Below, one piece after another: positions 8,372-17,485 of a DNA stretch of 64,000 nucleotides; positions within the stretch are counted from its first letter, which is position 1; each line of letters opens with the position of its first letter. The DNA is from JACVRW01 sp963765135. GTDB lineage: Bacteria; Actinomycetota; Thermoleophilia; Solirubrobacterales; Thermoleophilaceae. The DNA lies in contig CAVXUX010000008.1 in NCBI GenBank assembly GCA_963765135.1, positions 124,001-188,000 of the forward strand, written 5' to 3'. The translations under genes were made by a program, and so were the position numbers. Below the pieces are notes generated by a model. The model worked only from the letters and a program-made list of their open reading frames with translations. It made no database searches and was not told the DNA's origin.

Positions 8372-9970
8372 CTAGCCGACCGGGGAGGCCGGCGGCTCGG
8401 GCTCGAGCGGCTTCTCCTTGACGATGCCCAGTCCCTCGTCGAACTCGATCGTCCGGACCGGCCCCGTGTAGCGCTTGTTCATGCCCCCGAACCAGGCGAG
8501 GGTGATGGCGACGAACAGGACGCCCAGCACGAGCGGCGTGAAGTTGGCCGCGTTCCAGTCGAAGGTGTCGTCCCACCACACCGCCGCCGGGCCGTAGAAC
8601 GGCAGGCAGAAGTAGATCGACGTGATGATCACCCAGGCGACCGCGATCGGGTTCAACCACCTCCACTTATTGCCGAGGTTCCACGCCCCCTGCTGGAAGG
8701 CGCTGCCCTTGCGCCAGCGCAGGTAGACCGGCATCACGTAGGCGATGTAGAGCCCGATCACGCCGATCGAGACGACGGCGAAGAAGGCGACCGGAACGCC
8801 GGCGGCGTTGCCCGACAGCGCCGGCAGGGTCAGGATCCCAGCCAGGACGCAGGACCCGATGACGGCCGCCACGGGCACGCCGCGCTGCCCGTTGACGCTG
8901 GCCCAGAGCCGGTTGCCCGGGGTGGCGCGGTCGCGCGAGAACGCGAAGAACGTGCGCGAGCAGCTCGTCACGCAGGCCATGCCGCAGAAGAACTGCCCGA
9001 CCGCCGAGATCAGGATCACGATCTCGGCCCAGCCCTCGCTCATCGCGCTCTGGAAGATCGCCAGCGAGGTGCCGCCGCCGTCGTTGACGGCGCCGACGTC
9101 CGACGCCGCGAACGTGATCGCGAGCAGGACGAACCAGCCGATCAGAGCCGACAGGGCGACCGACTGCCAGACGCCCTTGGCCGCCGAGATCTCGGCGTCG
9201 CGCGTCTCCTCGGCCACGTGCGCCGACGCGTCATAGCCGGTGACCGTGTACATCGTCAGCAGCAACCCGGTCGGCAGGATGTAGTACCAGTACATGCCCA
9301 TCTCGAAGCCGGAGTTGTTGATCCGCTCGGTGAAGACGAAGTCGGCGCTCTGGTGGCGGTCGGGGACGATGATCAGGATGCCGATGATCACGACCACGCC
9401 GACGCAGTGCCAGAACACCGAGATGTTGTTGAACAGCGCGACCAGGTGCGACGAGAAGATGTTGATCATCGCGTGCAGGGCGAGGATCACCACGAAGACG
9501 ATGAAGATCTCCCCGAGCGACACCTCGTCGGCGAAGTTGAGGATGAAGTCGAGGCCCCAGAGGTTGAACACGTAGGTGAAGAACTGGGCGCAGAACCAGT
9601 CGACCGTGGCCACGATGGCGATCAGGCCGAGCAGGTTGAACCAGCCGCAGTACCACGACCAGACCGGGCCGCCGAGCTCGTTGGCCCACCAGTAGGGCCC
9701 GCCGGCCGTCGGATAGGCGGAGGCGACCTCCGCCATGCTGAACGCGACGGTCAGGATGATCAGGCAGACGATCGGCCAGCCCCAGGAGATGGCGATCGGC
9801 CCGCCGAGGTTCCACGCCTGCGGGTAGGTCGTGAAGCACCCCGCCAGGACCGAGATGATCGTGAACGAGATCGCGAAGTTCGAGAACCGCGACCAGCCGC
9901 GGTCCAGCTCCTGCTTGTAGCCGAGCTCGGCGAGCCTTTGCTCGTCCCGATCCATCGTCCCGTCCGCCAT
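8372..9970 (-). CDS. APC-superfamily amino acid/amine permease
   Basis: A 532-residue secondary transporter with about twelve hydrophobic segments. The N-terminal half carries the amino acid/choline transporter-type pattern FAISFTIISVLAGCFTTY and AYPTAGGPYWWANELGGP; a conserved TGYDASAHVAEET loop lies mid-protein. Such proteins import amino acids, GABA, choline or polyamines. Placed between the gamma-glutamyl pathway genes and the antiporter, it is the natural uptake system for that block, but the substrate is inferred. Translation starts at an ATG with a clear AGGAGG Shine-Dalgarno 7 nt upstream, unlike most genes nearby, and the mRNA has a leader of about 70 nt. Confidence 0.88.
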   Translation of the reverse strand: MADGTMDRDEQRLAELGYKQELDRGWSRFSNFAISFTIISVLAGCFTTYPQAWNLGGPIAISWGWPIVCLIILTVAFSMAEVASAYPTAGGPYWWANELGGPVWSWYCGWFNLLGLIAIVATVDWFCAQFFTYVFNLWGLDFILNFADEVSLGEIFIVFVVILALHAMINIFSSHLVALFNNISVFWHCVGVVVIIGILIIVPDRHQSADFVFTERINNSGFEMGMYWYYILPTGLLLTMYTVTGYDASAHVAEETRDAEISAAKGVWQSVALSALIGWFVLLAITFAASDVGAVNDGGGTSLAIFQSAMSEGWAEIVILISAVGQFFCGMACVTSCSRTFFAFSRDRATPGNRLWASVNGQRGVPVAAVIGSCVLAGILTLPALSGNAAGVPVAFFAVVSIGVIGLYIAYVMPVYLRWRKGSAFQQGAWNLGNKWRWLNPIAVAWVIITSIYFCLPFYGPAAVWWDDTFDWNAANFTPLVLGVLFVAITLAWFGGMNKRYTGPVRTIEFDEGLGIVKEKPLEPEPPASPVG

Positions 9971-9998
9971 GGGCTTCCTCCTAGTCGACGAGTCCGTT

Positions 9999-10030
9999 GG
10001 GCACTCCAGAGCCGAAAAGGTCTGGCGCCC
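9999..10030 (-). promoter_or_regulatory. Hairpin in the permease mRNA leader
   Basis: In the minus-strand leader, GGGCG-CCAGA pairs with TCTGG-AGT-GCCC across an 11-nt pyrimidine/G loop, giving a bulged stem. The AGGAGG ribosome site follows about 20 nt later. It could tune translation; no known riboswitch motif is recognised. Confidence 0.3.
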
Positions 10031-10045
10031 CGACCTTCTGGCGCG

Positions 10046-10074
10046 ACTGTAAGCCCTTGTGCGGATGGAAGCAA
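10046..10074 (-). promoter_or_regulatory. Promoter of the permease gene (TTGCTT-17-TACAGT)
   Basis: On the minus strand TTGCTT (10069-10074) and TACAGT (10046-10051) are separated by exactly 17 bp, a good sigma70/SigA-type match. Transcription would start near 10039 and produce a 5' leader of about 70 nt with a Shine-Dalgarno. Confidence 0.6.
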
Positions 10075-10085
10075 GCGGCTGGGAA

Positions 10086-11868
10086 TCAGCGTGCGAGCGC
10101 GCCGATCACCTCCTGCCACCAGGCCCGAATGGCGTCGTCGGCCTCGCGCGCCAGCCGGCGCCGGGCGTAGGCCTGGATCTGCTTCGCGCCGCCGAGCGCC
10201 AGCGTCGGCCCCGTGACCGCGTAGCGGCCGTCCGTCAGCGAGACGAGCGCCCCGCCCTTGTCGCGCCGGGTGCGCAGGTGCTCGTGCACCGGGACGCCGT
10301 CGACCTCCTCTGGATACGCGGCGTCACCGTCGCGCTCCTCGTCCCAAGGGCGCGAGCTGAACACCGCGTGGCCCACGCCGGCCTGCCGTTCCATCGGCGG
10401 GGGGCCGACCGGCCCGGCCTCCCAGCGCTCGACCACCTCGTTCATCCGCTTCGCCACCTCGCTGCGCACGACCAGGTGCAGCCGATCGCCCGCCTCGATG
10501 CGAGTCGATCCGCGCGGCAGCACCGCCTCCTCGCCGCGGACGATCACGGACAGCAGGGCGTCGCGCGGCAGCCCCAGCTCGCGCACGCGCCGGCCGACCA
10601 GCGCGTAGTCCGGTCCGACCGGGAACTCCACCACCTCGGCGCCGAGCCGGCGGATCGTGCCCGTCTCCGCCAGCGGCCGCGGCAGCGCCGGCTCGTTGGT
10701 GGTCACGCGGAGGCGCTTGGCGAGCGGCTCGAAGGTCGTCCCCTGGAGCAGCGTCGAGATCACGACCGCGAAGAAGACGATGTTGAAGAACTCCTCGGAG
10801 CGGCGCACGCCCTCGATCACCGGAAACGTCGCCAGCACCACCGGCACCGCGCCGCGCAGGCCGGCCCACCCGAGCACCACGCGCTCGGCCGTCGAGAAGC
10901 GGTCGAACGCCGTGCTGAGGAACGTGGCCACCGGGCGCGCGACCAGCACGAGCACCAGCGCCAGCGCCGTGCCCTCCACGACCTCGCCGCCGAGGTCGCT
11001 CGGGAACACGAGCAGCCCGAGCGCCAGGAACATCGCGATCTGCGCCACCCAGGCCAAGCCCTGGTGGAACACGGTGACGGTCCGCTTGGCCGGGATGCGC
11101 GCCGAGCCGAGCATCAGCCCGGCCACGTACACCGCGAGGAACCCCGATCCGAGCAGCGTGTCCGCCGCCCCGAACGCCACGGCCGCGGTGGCCAGCGTCG
11201 CGACCGGGTACAGGCCGGTCGAGTCGAGCCGCGTCCGCTTGAGGCCCTGGACCGCCAGCCATCCGACCGCGACGCCGACAGCCGTGCCCATGACCAGCTC
11301 CTCGGCGAACAGGAGCGCCATGTCGGCGGCGCCGTAGTCGGGCTTCTGGATCCAGTCGATGAAGCCGATCACCAGCAGCACCGCGACCGGGTCGTTGAAG
11401 CCCGCCTCGCCCTCGAGCGTGCGGGCGAGCTTGCGGCGCAGCGTCGAGCCGCGCAGCAGCGCGAAGATCGCCGCGCCGTCGGTGGACGCGATGATCGAGC
11501 CCAGCAGCAGCCCCTGCAGGGTGTCGAGGTCGAACAGCCAGACGGCGGCCATGCCGGTGATCGCCGCGGTGACGAACGTGCCCACCAGCGCCAGGGACAG
11601 CGCCGGGCGCAGCACCGGCCGGATCTCGTCGAACCCCGCGATCAGGCCGCCCTCGAACAGGATCAGGGCCAGCGCCACGATGCCGATCGTGCGCGCCAGC
11701 TCGTAATCGGAGAAGTCGATCCAGTCGAGCCCGTCGGACCCGATCGCCATGCCCGACGCCGAGGAACAGCAGGAGGCCGGGCAGGCGGATGCGCTGGGCC
11801 AGCAGGGATGCCGCGATGCCGGCAGCGAGCAATGCCCCGGCGACGAGGATCAGCTCACCGTCGCTCAC
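10086..11868 (-). CDS. Potassium/proton antiporter (CPA1, NhaP2/CvrA type) with TrkA-C domain, +1 frameshift
   Basis: A membrane cation/proton exchanger of about 594 residues after correction. The first helix region (MSDGELILVAGALLAAG to PGLLLFLGVG) is in one frame and the remainder, from MAIGSDGLDWIDF, in another; dropping one G from the GGG run at 11752-11754 gives a continuous GVG-MAIGSDG join. The transport core has GEAGFNDPVAVLLV (the ion-binding ND pair) and GWAGLRGAVP. A cytosolic TrkA-C (RCK_C) segment, GRRVRELGLPRD to RIEAGDRLHLVV, follows and is expected to sense nucleotide or cations. GTG 11868 is preceded by TACCCT at 8 nt. Confidence 0.85.
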
Positions 11869-11876
11869 CCCAGGGG

Positions 11877-11909
11877 AGGGTATGCGGCGAGGCCGCCACG
11901 GCGTAGTGT
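11877..11909. promoter_or_regulatory. Divergent leaderless-type -10 hexamers between antiporter and kinase-like gene
   Basis: TACCCT (minus, 11877-11882) lies 8 nt before the antiporter GTG, and TAGTGT (plus, 11904-11909) lies 6 nt before the ATG at 11916. No ribosome binding site precedes either start. Confidence 0.5.
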
Positions 11910-11915
11910 GGCGCC

Positions 11916-12848
11916 ATGCACGAGGAGATCTCGATCCCCGAGCTGACCGACGTGGTCGCTCGGCTGTCGGCGCTGCTCGGCCCGCGCGAGGGCGGCGTGA
12001 GGCCCCTCGAAGGCGGGATCACCAACCGCAACTTCCTCGTCCACTTCGGCGGCGACGACTACGTCGTGCGCCTGCCCGGCAAGGACACGAACCTGCTCGG
12101 CATCGACCGCGAGGCCGAGCGCCTGGCCACCAAGCAGGCGTCCGAGCTCGGCATCGGGCCGAAGGTGGCCGCGATGTTCGAGGATCCGCCCTGCCTCGTG
12201 ACGTGCTTCGTGGAGGGGCGCGTGCTGACCTCCGAGGAGCTGCGCGACCAGGGGACGCTCGCCGAGGTGGCGTACGGGCTGCGGGCGTTCCACGAGTCCG
12301 GCCTCGAGCTGCCGACCGACTTCCAGGTCTACGACATCGTCCGCGACTACGCCGAGGTGGCACGCTCGCGCGGCGGCGAGCTGCCCGAGGCGTTCGACGA
12401 GACGCTCGAGCGCGCCGGCGAGATCGTCGCGGCGGTGCGCGACCACCCCGAGCACCGGACCAGCCCGAACCACAACGACCTGCTGGCGGCGAACTTCATC
12501 CAGGCAAGCGACAAGGTCGTGATCGTCGACTGGGAGTACGCCGGGATGGGCGACCCGTTCTTCGACCTCGGGAACTTCGCGGTCAACAACGAGCTGGACG
12601 AGGCCGGCGGCGATCGGCTGCTCGAGGCCTACTTCCGTGAGCCCGCCACGCCGCGCCGCCAGGCCGCGCTCAACCTGTTCCGGTTCATGTCGGACTTCCG
12701 CGAGGCCATGTGGGGAGTCGTCCAGACCTCCGTGTCCGAGCTCGACTTCGACTTCCCCGGGTACGCGGACAAGCACTTCCAGCGGCTGACCGAGACCGGC
12801 GCCGATCCGCGCTTCCGCACCTGGCTCGAAGAGGCCGGTGGCGCTTAG
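11916..12848 (+). CDS. Phosphotransferase of the choline/ethanolamine kinase (APH) family
   Basis: A 310-residue kinase-fold protein. It has the phosphotransferase catalytic loop His186-Asn187-Asp188 in NHNDLLAANF and the metal-binding segment Asp205 in VIVDWEYAGMGDPFFDLGN, as in choline, ethanolamine and aminoglycoside kinases. The N-terminal LEGGITNRNFLV and YVVRLPGK segments supply the ATP lobe. Its stop overlaps the start of the FAD/GcvT fusion by 11 bp, so the two are coupled. Together with that enzyme it suggests handling of choline-derived or amino-alcohol compounds. The start follows TAGTGT by 6 nt. Confidence 0.85.
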   Translation: MHEEISIPELTDVVARLSALLGPREGGVRPLEGGITNRNFLVHFGGDDYVVRLPGKDTNLLGIDREAERLATKQASELGIGPKVAAMFEDPPCLVTCFVEGRVLTSEELRDQGTLAEVAYGLRAFHESGLELPTDFQVYDIVRDYAEVARSRGGELPEAFDETLERAGEIVAAVRDHPEHRTSPNHNDLLAANFIQASDKVVIVDWEYAGMGDPFFDLGNFAVNNELDEAGGDRLLEAYFREPATPRRQAALNLFRFMSDFREAMWGVVQTSVSELDFDFPGYADKHFQRLTETGADPRFRTWLEEAGGA

Positions 12849-15288
12849 CCGGGAGCTCCCGGGCGCAGCCCGCTGCGTGATCGTCGGCGGGGGCGTAGGG
12901 GGCACGTCGATCGCCCACCACCTCACCCGGCTCGGCTGGGACGACGTGGTCCTGGTCGAGCGCAACCAGCTGACCTCGGGGTCGACGTTCCACTCGGCCG
13001 GCCTAGTCGGCCAGCTGCGCGGATCGGTCTCCCTGACGAAGATGATGATGTACTCGGTCGAGCTCTACCGCGAGCTCGGCGAGGACTGCGGCTGGGTCGA
13101 GTGCGGCGGCATCCGGCTGGCGTCGAGCGAGGAGCGCATGGAGGAGCTGCGCCGCCAGGCCGGCTGGGCGAAGACGTTCGGGCTGCCGCTCGAGCTGATC
13201 TCGGCCGAGGAGGCGCAGGGCCTGTTCCCGCTGATGTCCACCGACGGCGTGCTGGGCGCGGCCTGGCTGCCGACGGACGGATACCTCGACCCCTCGCAGC
13301 TCACGTTCGCGCTCGCCGAGCGCGCACGCGAGGGCGGCGCGCGCCTGTTCACGAGCACGCGCGTGACCGGCATCGACCAAGAGGGCGGGCGCGTCAAGCG
13401 GGTGCGCACCGAGCGCGGGGACATCGAGGCCGAGACGGTCGTGATCGCCGCCGGCATGTTCTCCGCCGAGGTGGGGCGGCTGGCCGGAGTGCGCCTGCCG
13501 ATCCAGCCGATGTCGCACGAGTTCATCGTCACCCAGCCGTTCCGCGAGCGCGACCCCTCGAAGCCACTGCCCACGCTGCGCGACCCGGATCTGCTGATCT
13601 ACTTCCGCGAGGACGGCGGCGGGCTCGTGATGGGCGGCTACGAGCGCCCGAGCTCGCCCGCGTTCCTGCCCGACGAGCGCGGCTTCGAGAGCATCCCGCC
13701 CGACTTCAACGGGCGCCTGCTGGAGGACGACTGGGACCGCTTCGAGGAGATCGTCGTGAACTCGCGGCGGCGCGTCCCCGAGATGGAGAACGTGAAGGTC
13801 ACGCGCATGGTCAACGGGCCGGAGGGCTTCACGCCGGACAACGAGTTCTGCCTCGGCGAGACCGAGATCGGCGGCCTGTTCGTCGCGGCCGGCTTCTGCG
13901 CGCACGGCCTGGCCGGCGCCGGCGGCGTCGGCAAGGTGATGGCCGAGTGGATCGCGGCCGGCGAGCCGTCGCTCGACCTTTGGCACATGGACATCCGGCG
14001 CTTCGGCGCCCACTACCGCTCGCCCTCGTACTCGCTGAAGCGGATCCGCGAGACCTACGAGACCTACTACGACATCAAGTACCCCGCCCACGAGCGCGAG
14101 GCGGGCCGGCCGCTGCGGGTGTCGCCCGTCAACGCCTGGCACCGCGACCACGGGGCCGCCTTCGGCGAGAAGTCCGGCTGGGAGCGGGTCAACTGGTACG
14201 AGTCGAACGCGGCGGCCGGCGACGACGGGCTGCGCCCGCGCGGCTGGGCCGGGCGCAACTGGTCGCCCGGCATCGGCGCCGAGCACGCCGCCTGCCGGGA
14301 GGCCGCGGCCTTGTTCGACGAGAGCTCGTTCAGCAAGCTCGAGATCGCCGGGCCGGGGGCCGCGGCGCTGCTGGAGCGCCTCTGCGACAACCAGGTCGCG
14401 CGCGAGGTCGGCCGCATCACCTACACGCAGATGCTCAACTCGCGCGGCGGAATCGAGTGCGACTTCACGGTGGCCCGGCTCGCCGAGGAGCGCTTCTCGA
14501 TCGTCACGGGAACCGCCTTCGGCAACCACGACCGCGAGTGGATCCGCCGCCACCTGCCCGACGACGGCTCGGTCCACGTGCAGGACGTGACCTCCGCGTG
14601 GGCGTGCCTCGGGATCTGGGGGCCGCGGTCGCGCGCCGTGCTGGCCCCGCTCACACCCCAGTCGCTCGCCAACGAGGACTTCCCCTACATGAGCGTCCGC
14701 GAGCTCACCATCGGGGACGTGCCGGTGCGCGCGCTGCGCGTGACCTACGTGGGCGAGCTGGGGTGGGAGCTGTACTGCCCCACGGAGTACGGGCTCACGC
14801 TCTGGCGGACGCTCTGGGAGGCGGGCCAGCCGCACGGGCTGGTCGCGGGGGGCTACCGCGCGATCGACTCGCTGCGCCTCGAGAAGGGCTACCGCGTCTG
14901 GGGCGCCGACATCACTCCCGACGAGACGCCCTACGAGGGCGGACTCGGTTTCTGCGTGAAGATGGACAAGCCGGGCGGCTTCCTGGGCCGCGAGGCGCTG
15001 GCCGAGGCCGGCGAGCCCGATCGGCGGCTCGCCTGCCTGACGCTCGCCGACCCGCGCTCGGTGGCGCTCGGCAACGAGCCGGTGCGGGTCGACGGGGACG
15101 TAGTGGGGCGCGTGACGACGGGCGGCTACGGCTACACGATCGGGCGCTCGATCGCCTACGCCTACCTGCCGTCAGAGCAGTCGCAGCCCGGAATAGAGCT
15201 GGCCGTGGAGATCTTCGGCCGCTGGATCGAGGGTGTCGTCGCCGAGGAGCCGCTCTTCGATCCACGCTCCGAGCGAATCAGAAGCTAG
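12838..15288 (+). CDS. FAD-dependent dehydrogenase fused to GcvT-like folate domain (dimethylglycine/sarcosine dehydrogenase type)
   Basis: An 816-residue two-part enzyme. Residues about 10-390 form a FAD oxidoreductase domain (VIVGGGVGGTSIAHHL, the GSTFHSAGLVGQLR flavin-site segment typical of DMGDH). Residues about 430-800 form an aminomethyltransferase-like tetrahydrofolate domain with YVGELGWELYCP and GYRVWGADITPDETPYEGGL. Family members oxidatively demethylate N-methylated glycines and pass the one-carbon unit to folate. The GTG start lies inside the end of the kinase gene. No electron-transfer flavoprotein is in view. Substrate (dimethylglycine, sarcosine or another N-methyl amine) is not resolved. 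Confidence 0.88.
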   Translation: MALSRELPGAARCVIVGGGVGGTSIAHHLTRLGWDDVVLVERNQLTSGSTFHSAGLVGQLRGSVSLTKMMMYSVELYRELGEDCGWVECGGIRLASSEERMEELRRQAGWAKTFGLPLELISAEEAQGLFPLMSTDGVLGAAWLPTDGYLDPSQLTFALAERAREGGARLFTSTRVTGIDQEGGRVKRVRTERGDIEAETVVIAAGMFSAEVGRLAGVRLPIQPMSHEFIVTQPFRERDPSKPLPTLRDPDLLIYFREDGGGLVMGGYERPSSPAFLPDERGFESIPPDFNGRLLEDDWDRFEEIVVNSRRRVPEMENVKVTRMVNGPEGFTPDNEFCLGETEIGGLFVAAGFCAHGLAGAGGVGKVMAEWIAAGEPSLDLWHMDIRRFGAHYRSPSYSLKRIRETYETYYDIKYPAHEREAGRPLRVSPVNAWHRDHGAAFGEKSGWERVNWYESNAAAGDDGLRPRGWAGRNWSPGIGAEHAACREAAALFDESSFSKLEIAGPGAAALLERLCDNQVAREVGRITYTQMLNSRGGIECDFTVARLAEERFSIVTGTAFGNHDREWIRRHLPDDGSVHVQDVTSAWACLGIWGPRSRAVLAPLTPQSLANEDFPYMSVRELTIGDVPVRALRVTYVGELGWELYCPTEYGLTLWRTLWEAGQPHGLVAGGYRAIDSLRLEKGYRVWGADITPDETPYEGGLGFCVKMDKPGGFLGREALAEAGEPDRRLACLTLADPRSVALGNEPVRVDGDVVGRVTTGGYGYTIGRSIAYAYLPSEQSQPGIELAVEIFGRWIEGVVAEEPLFDPRSERIRS

Positions 15289-15308
15289 ACGACAGCCGCA
15301 ATCGCCAT

Positions 15309-15335
15309 TAACTTGAGAGAGGACTTCGAATCCTC
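15309..15335 (+). promoter_or_regulatory. -10 hexamer TAACTT followed by a small leader hairpin
   Basis: TAACTT (15309-15314) would start transcription near 15321. GAGGA (15319-15323) pairs with TCCTC (15331-15335) across CTTCGAA. The hairpin sits upstream of the proline-rich protein gene; it could instead be a weak terminator of the preceding gene, but no T-run follows. Confidence 0.3.
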
Positions 15336-15359
15336 CGCGAAGCTGGTCCCTCCGCCTCG

Positions 15360-15737
15360 ATGCCTTCCGAACTAAACCGACGTGCGTTGTTCGCTGCCGC
15401 AGCCGCGTTCCTCGTGGCGCTCGCGGTGGCCTACGCGCTGAGCAGCACCGGGCAGGCGAGTCCGGGCACCGGCGCGCCGGGCACGCCGGCCGAGCCGCTC
15501 GACGTGGCGGCCGGCATCGCCGGTCAGTCGGCGCTCGGCGAGGCGCAGGCGCTGCCGGCCCTGGTCCACAAGCCGAAGCCGAAGCCGAAGCCGGCCAACA
15601 AGGAGGAGCCCGCCGAGACGGTCTCCGAGCCGGCCCCGCCGGTCGTGTCCGCGCCCCCGCCCACTGTGACCTCCACTCCCACGCCGACGGCCCCGGCCCC
15701 CCAGCCCGAGCCCCAGGTCTTCTCGGACTCCGGCTGA
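15360..15737 (+). CDS. Proline-rich membrane-anchored or secreted protein, unknown
   Basis: A 125-residue protein with one hydrophobic segment at about residues 8-27 and a long external tail. The tail has a KPKPKPKP basic-proline run near residues 77-84, then acidic and PAPPVVSAPPP/TPTPTAP stretches. No enzymatic domain is seen. It could be a signal-anchored wall-spanning or scaffold protein. The start codon of the degenerate kinase gene follows 6 bp after its stop, so the pair is probably one transcription unit and the proteins may act together at the membrane. Confidence 0.65.
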   Translation: MPSELNRRALFAAAAAFLVALAVAYALSSTGQASPGTGAPGTPAEPLDVAAGIAGQSALGEAQALPALVHKPKPKPKPANKEEPAETVSEPAPPVVSAPPPTVTSTPTPTAPAPQPEPQVFSDSG

Positions 15738-15743
15738 CCCACG

Positions 15744-17477
15744 ATGTACGAGCCGACTCCGACGACATACAGCGCGTCGCCCGACGAGACGCTGATCGCC
15801 GAGGCGATCGAGGGTCTGCCGGCGACCGGCGACCGTCACCACACGATCGTCCACCTCGAGCACCAGACGGTCTGCCTGAGCGTGGCGCGCGCCCCGGCCC
15901 GGGACGACTGCTGGGTGTGGTTCTCGGCGGCGGCCGCAGAGCGGGCCGAGCTGACCAGCGACCGGCTGCTGCCGCTCGTCTCGGCCGGCAACTTCGACGG
16001 CTGGTTCTACGTGGCGCACGACATCGGCACGGCGGTGCCGCTGTCGGAGTACCGCCGCATCTCGGAGCTCTCGACCGCCCGCTCGCTGGCGCTGCTGCTG
16101 GGCATCGCGCATGCGCTGGACGACGCGGTCAGCCAGGGCAAGCCGCCCTGTGAGGTCACGCCGGACTCGGTCTTCCTCGATCCGCGGCTGGGCGCGATGG
16201 TCGGCGACCTCGGCGTGGCTCGCGAGGCGCTCGGCAACCCGGGCGGAGACGACGCCCACGCCGCGTGGGTCGCACCGGAGGTGCTGCGCGGCGAAGACGC
16301 CCACCCACGCTCGGCGGTCTACTCGTTCGGCGCGATCGCCTACACGCTGCTGACGGGCGGCCCGCCCCACGGCGGCGATCCCCAGCAGATCGTTCACGCG
16401 CACCCGCCGCGGCTGAGCGACGTGCGCCCCGACCTGCCGGCCACGCTCGACACGATCTTCGCCGTTGCCATGGCGCCCGACCCGCGCAAGCGCTACGCGA
16501 CTGCCGCGGAGGCGCGGCACCTGCTCAACCTGGTCATCTACGGCGCGCCGAGCATGCCGGCCCTGGAGGCGCCGCCGCGCTTCCGCCGCGGCTCCGCCGC
16601 GCCCAAGCCGGAGGCGGCCCGCCACGCGCCGCGCCTGCAGCCCGCCGTCGAGGACGATCCGCGCCGCGGCCGGGCCCTGGTCGCGCTGCTCGTGGGCGGC
16701 GCACTCGCCGCCGGCGCCGTGGCCGGGACGGTGGCCGCGGGGAGCGACAGCCCGCCGGCGCCGCATCCGCAGGCGACCGCAGCCGGGATGAGCGTCGAGC
16801 TGTCCGACGGCTGGCGGCAGCGCCCCGCCGAGGCGGGCCTACTCGAGGCCTACCCCGCGCGCGATCCGAATTCGGGTCTGACGGTCGCGGTCAGCCGCGA
16901 CCGCCTCCAGCGCTCGGACCAGGCCACGCCGGTGCTGGTCGGCGAGTACGAGGCCTGGCACCACGACGCGGTCTCCACGAACGACGGTGAGCGCGTCGCG
17001 CGCTACGTCATCCCGACCAGGTCCGGCAAGGTCGAGGTCACCTGCACCGCCGCACCCGGCGCGGCGTCGAACACGCTCGCCACGTGCGAGCGAACCGCGT
17101 CGACGCTCCAGCTTGGCCCGCGGCAGCGGCCGCTGACGCTCGGCGCGGTGCGCCGGGCGCAGGATCGCTGGCGCCTGGCCGCCAACAAGCTGAAGGTGGA
17201 CCGCGCCGAGGGCCGCAGCGACCTGGCCCGTGCGAAGAGCAACTCCGACCAGATCTCCGCCGCCTCCGCGCTGGCCGGCACCTACGAGCACGCCGCCCGC
17301 CGCTTCGCCGCGCTTTCCAACGGCGAGCCGGCCGTCGAGGCCGCGCGCGCCACCGCGGCCACCTACCGCGAGCTGGCCCAGGCCGCGAGCAGCGACAGCA
17401 CCAGCACCTGGGCCGCCGCGCTGTCGGACGTGCGTGACGCCGAGGCGAAGCTCGCCCGCGCGGTAGCCGCCGGCTAG
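15744..17477 (+). CDS. Membrane Ser/Thr kinase-like protein with degenerate catalytic site (pseudokinase)
   Basis: A 577-residue protein. Residues about 20-265 follow the C-lobe order of a Hanks-type kinase, ending in APE (178-180) and YSFGAIAYTLLTGGPPHGG, but key residues are changed: no glycine loop or VAIK lysine is recognisable, the HRD-x-K-x-x-N loop reads PCEVTPDSV (134-143), and DFG is DLG (155-157). A transmembrane helix spans about 311-333. The external part (334-577) has a beta-rich segment and an alanine-rich helical region near 470-575. It is likely a ligand- or partner-binding pseudokinase rather than an active enzyme, though weak activity cannot be excluded. Confidence 0.75.
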   Translation: MYEPTPTTYSASPDETLIAEAIEGLPATGDRHHTIVHLEHQTVCLSVARAPARDDCWVWFSAAAAERAELTSDRLLPLVSAGNFDGWFYVAHDIGTAVPLSEYRRISELSTARSLALLLGIAHALDDAVSQGKPPCEVTPDSVFLDPRLGAMVGDLGVAREALGNPGGDDAHAAWVAPEVLRGEDAHPRSAVYSFGAIAYTLLTGGPPHGGDPQQIVHAHPPRLSDVRPDLPATLDTIFAVAMAPDPRKRYATAAEARHLLNLVIYGAPSMPALEAPPRFRRGSAAPKPEAARHAPRLQPAVEDDPRRGRALVALLVGGALAAGAVAGTVAAGSDSPPAPHPQATAAGMSVELSDGWRQRPAEAGLLEAYPARDPNSGLTVAVSRDRLQRSDQATPVLVGEYEAWHHDAVSTNDGERVARYVIPTRSGKVEVTCTAAPGAASNTLATCERTASTLQLGPRQRPLTLGAVRRAQDRWRLAANKLKVDRAEGRSDLARAKSNSDQISAASALAGTYEHAARRFAALSNGEPAVEAARATAATYRELAQAASSDSTSTWAAALSDVRDAEAKLARAVAAG

Positions 17478-17485
17478 CGCCCGGC

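Noticed and set aside
9971..10045. A known riboswitch class in the permease leader
   Set aside because: The leader is short and shows one bulged hairpin; conserved cores of guanidine, glycine or SAM riboswitches are not recognisable.
10059..11906. A 615-codon plus-strand frame opposite the antiporter
   Set aside because: Composition is a His/Arg/Gln-rich antisense shadow; the minus frame has transporter motifs.
15576..15597. KPKPKPKP codon repeat as a DNA repeat element
   Set aside because: It is a short in-frame AAGCCG repeat within a proline-rich coding region; nothing suggests a mobile or structural element.
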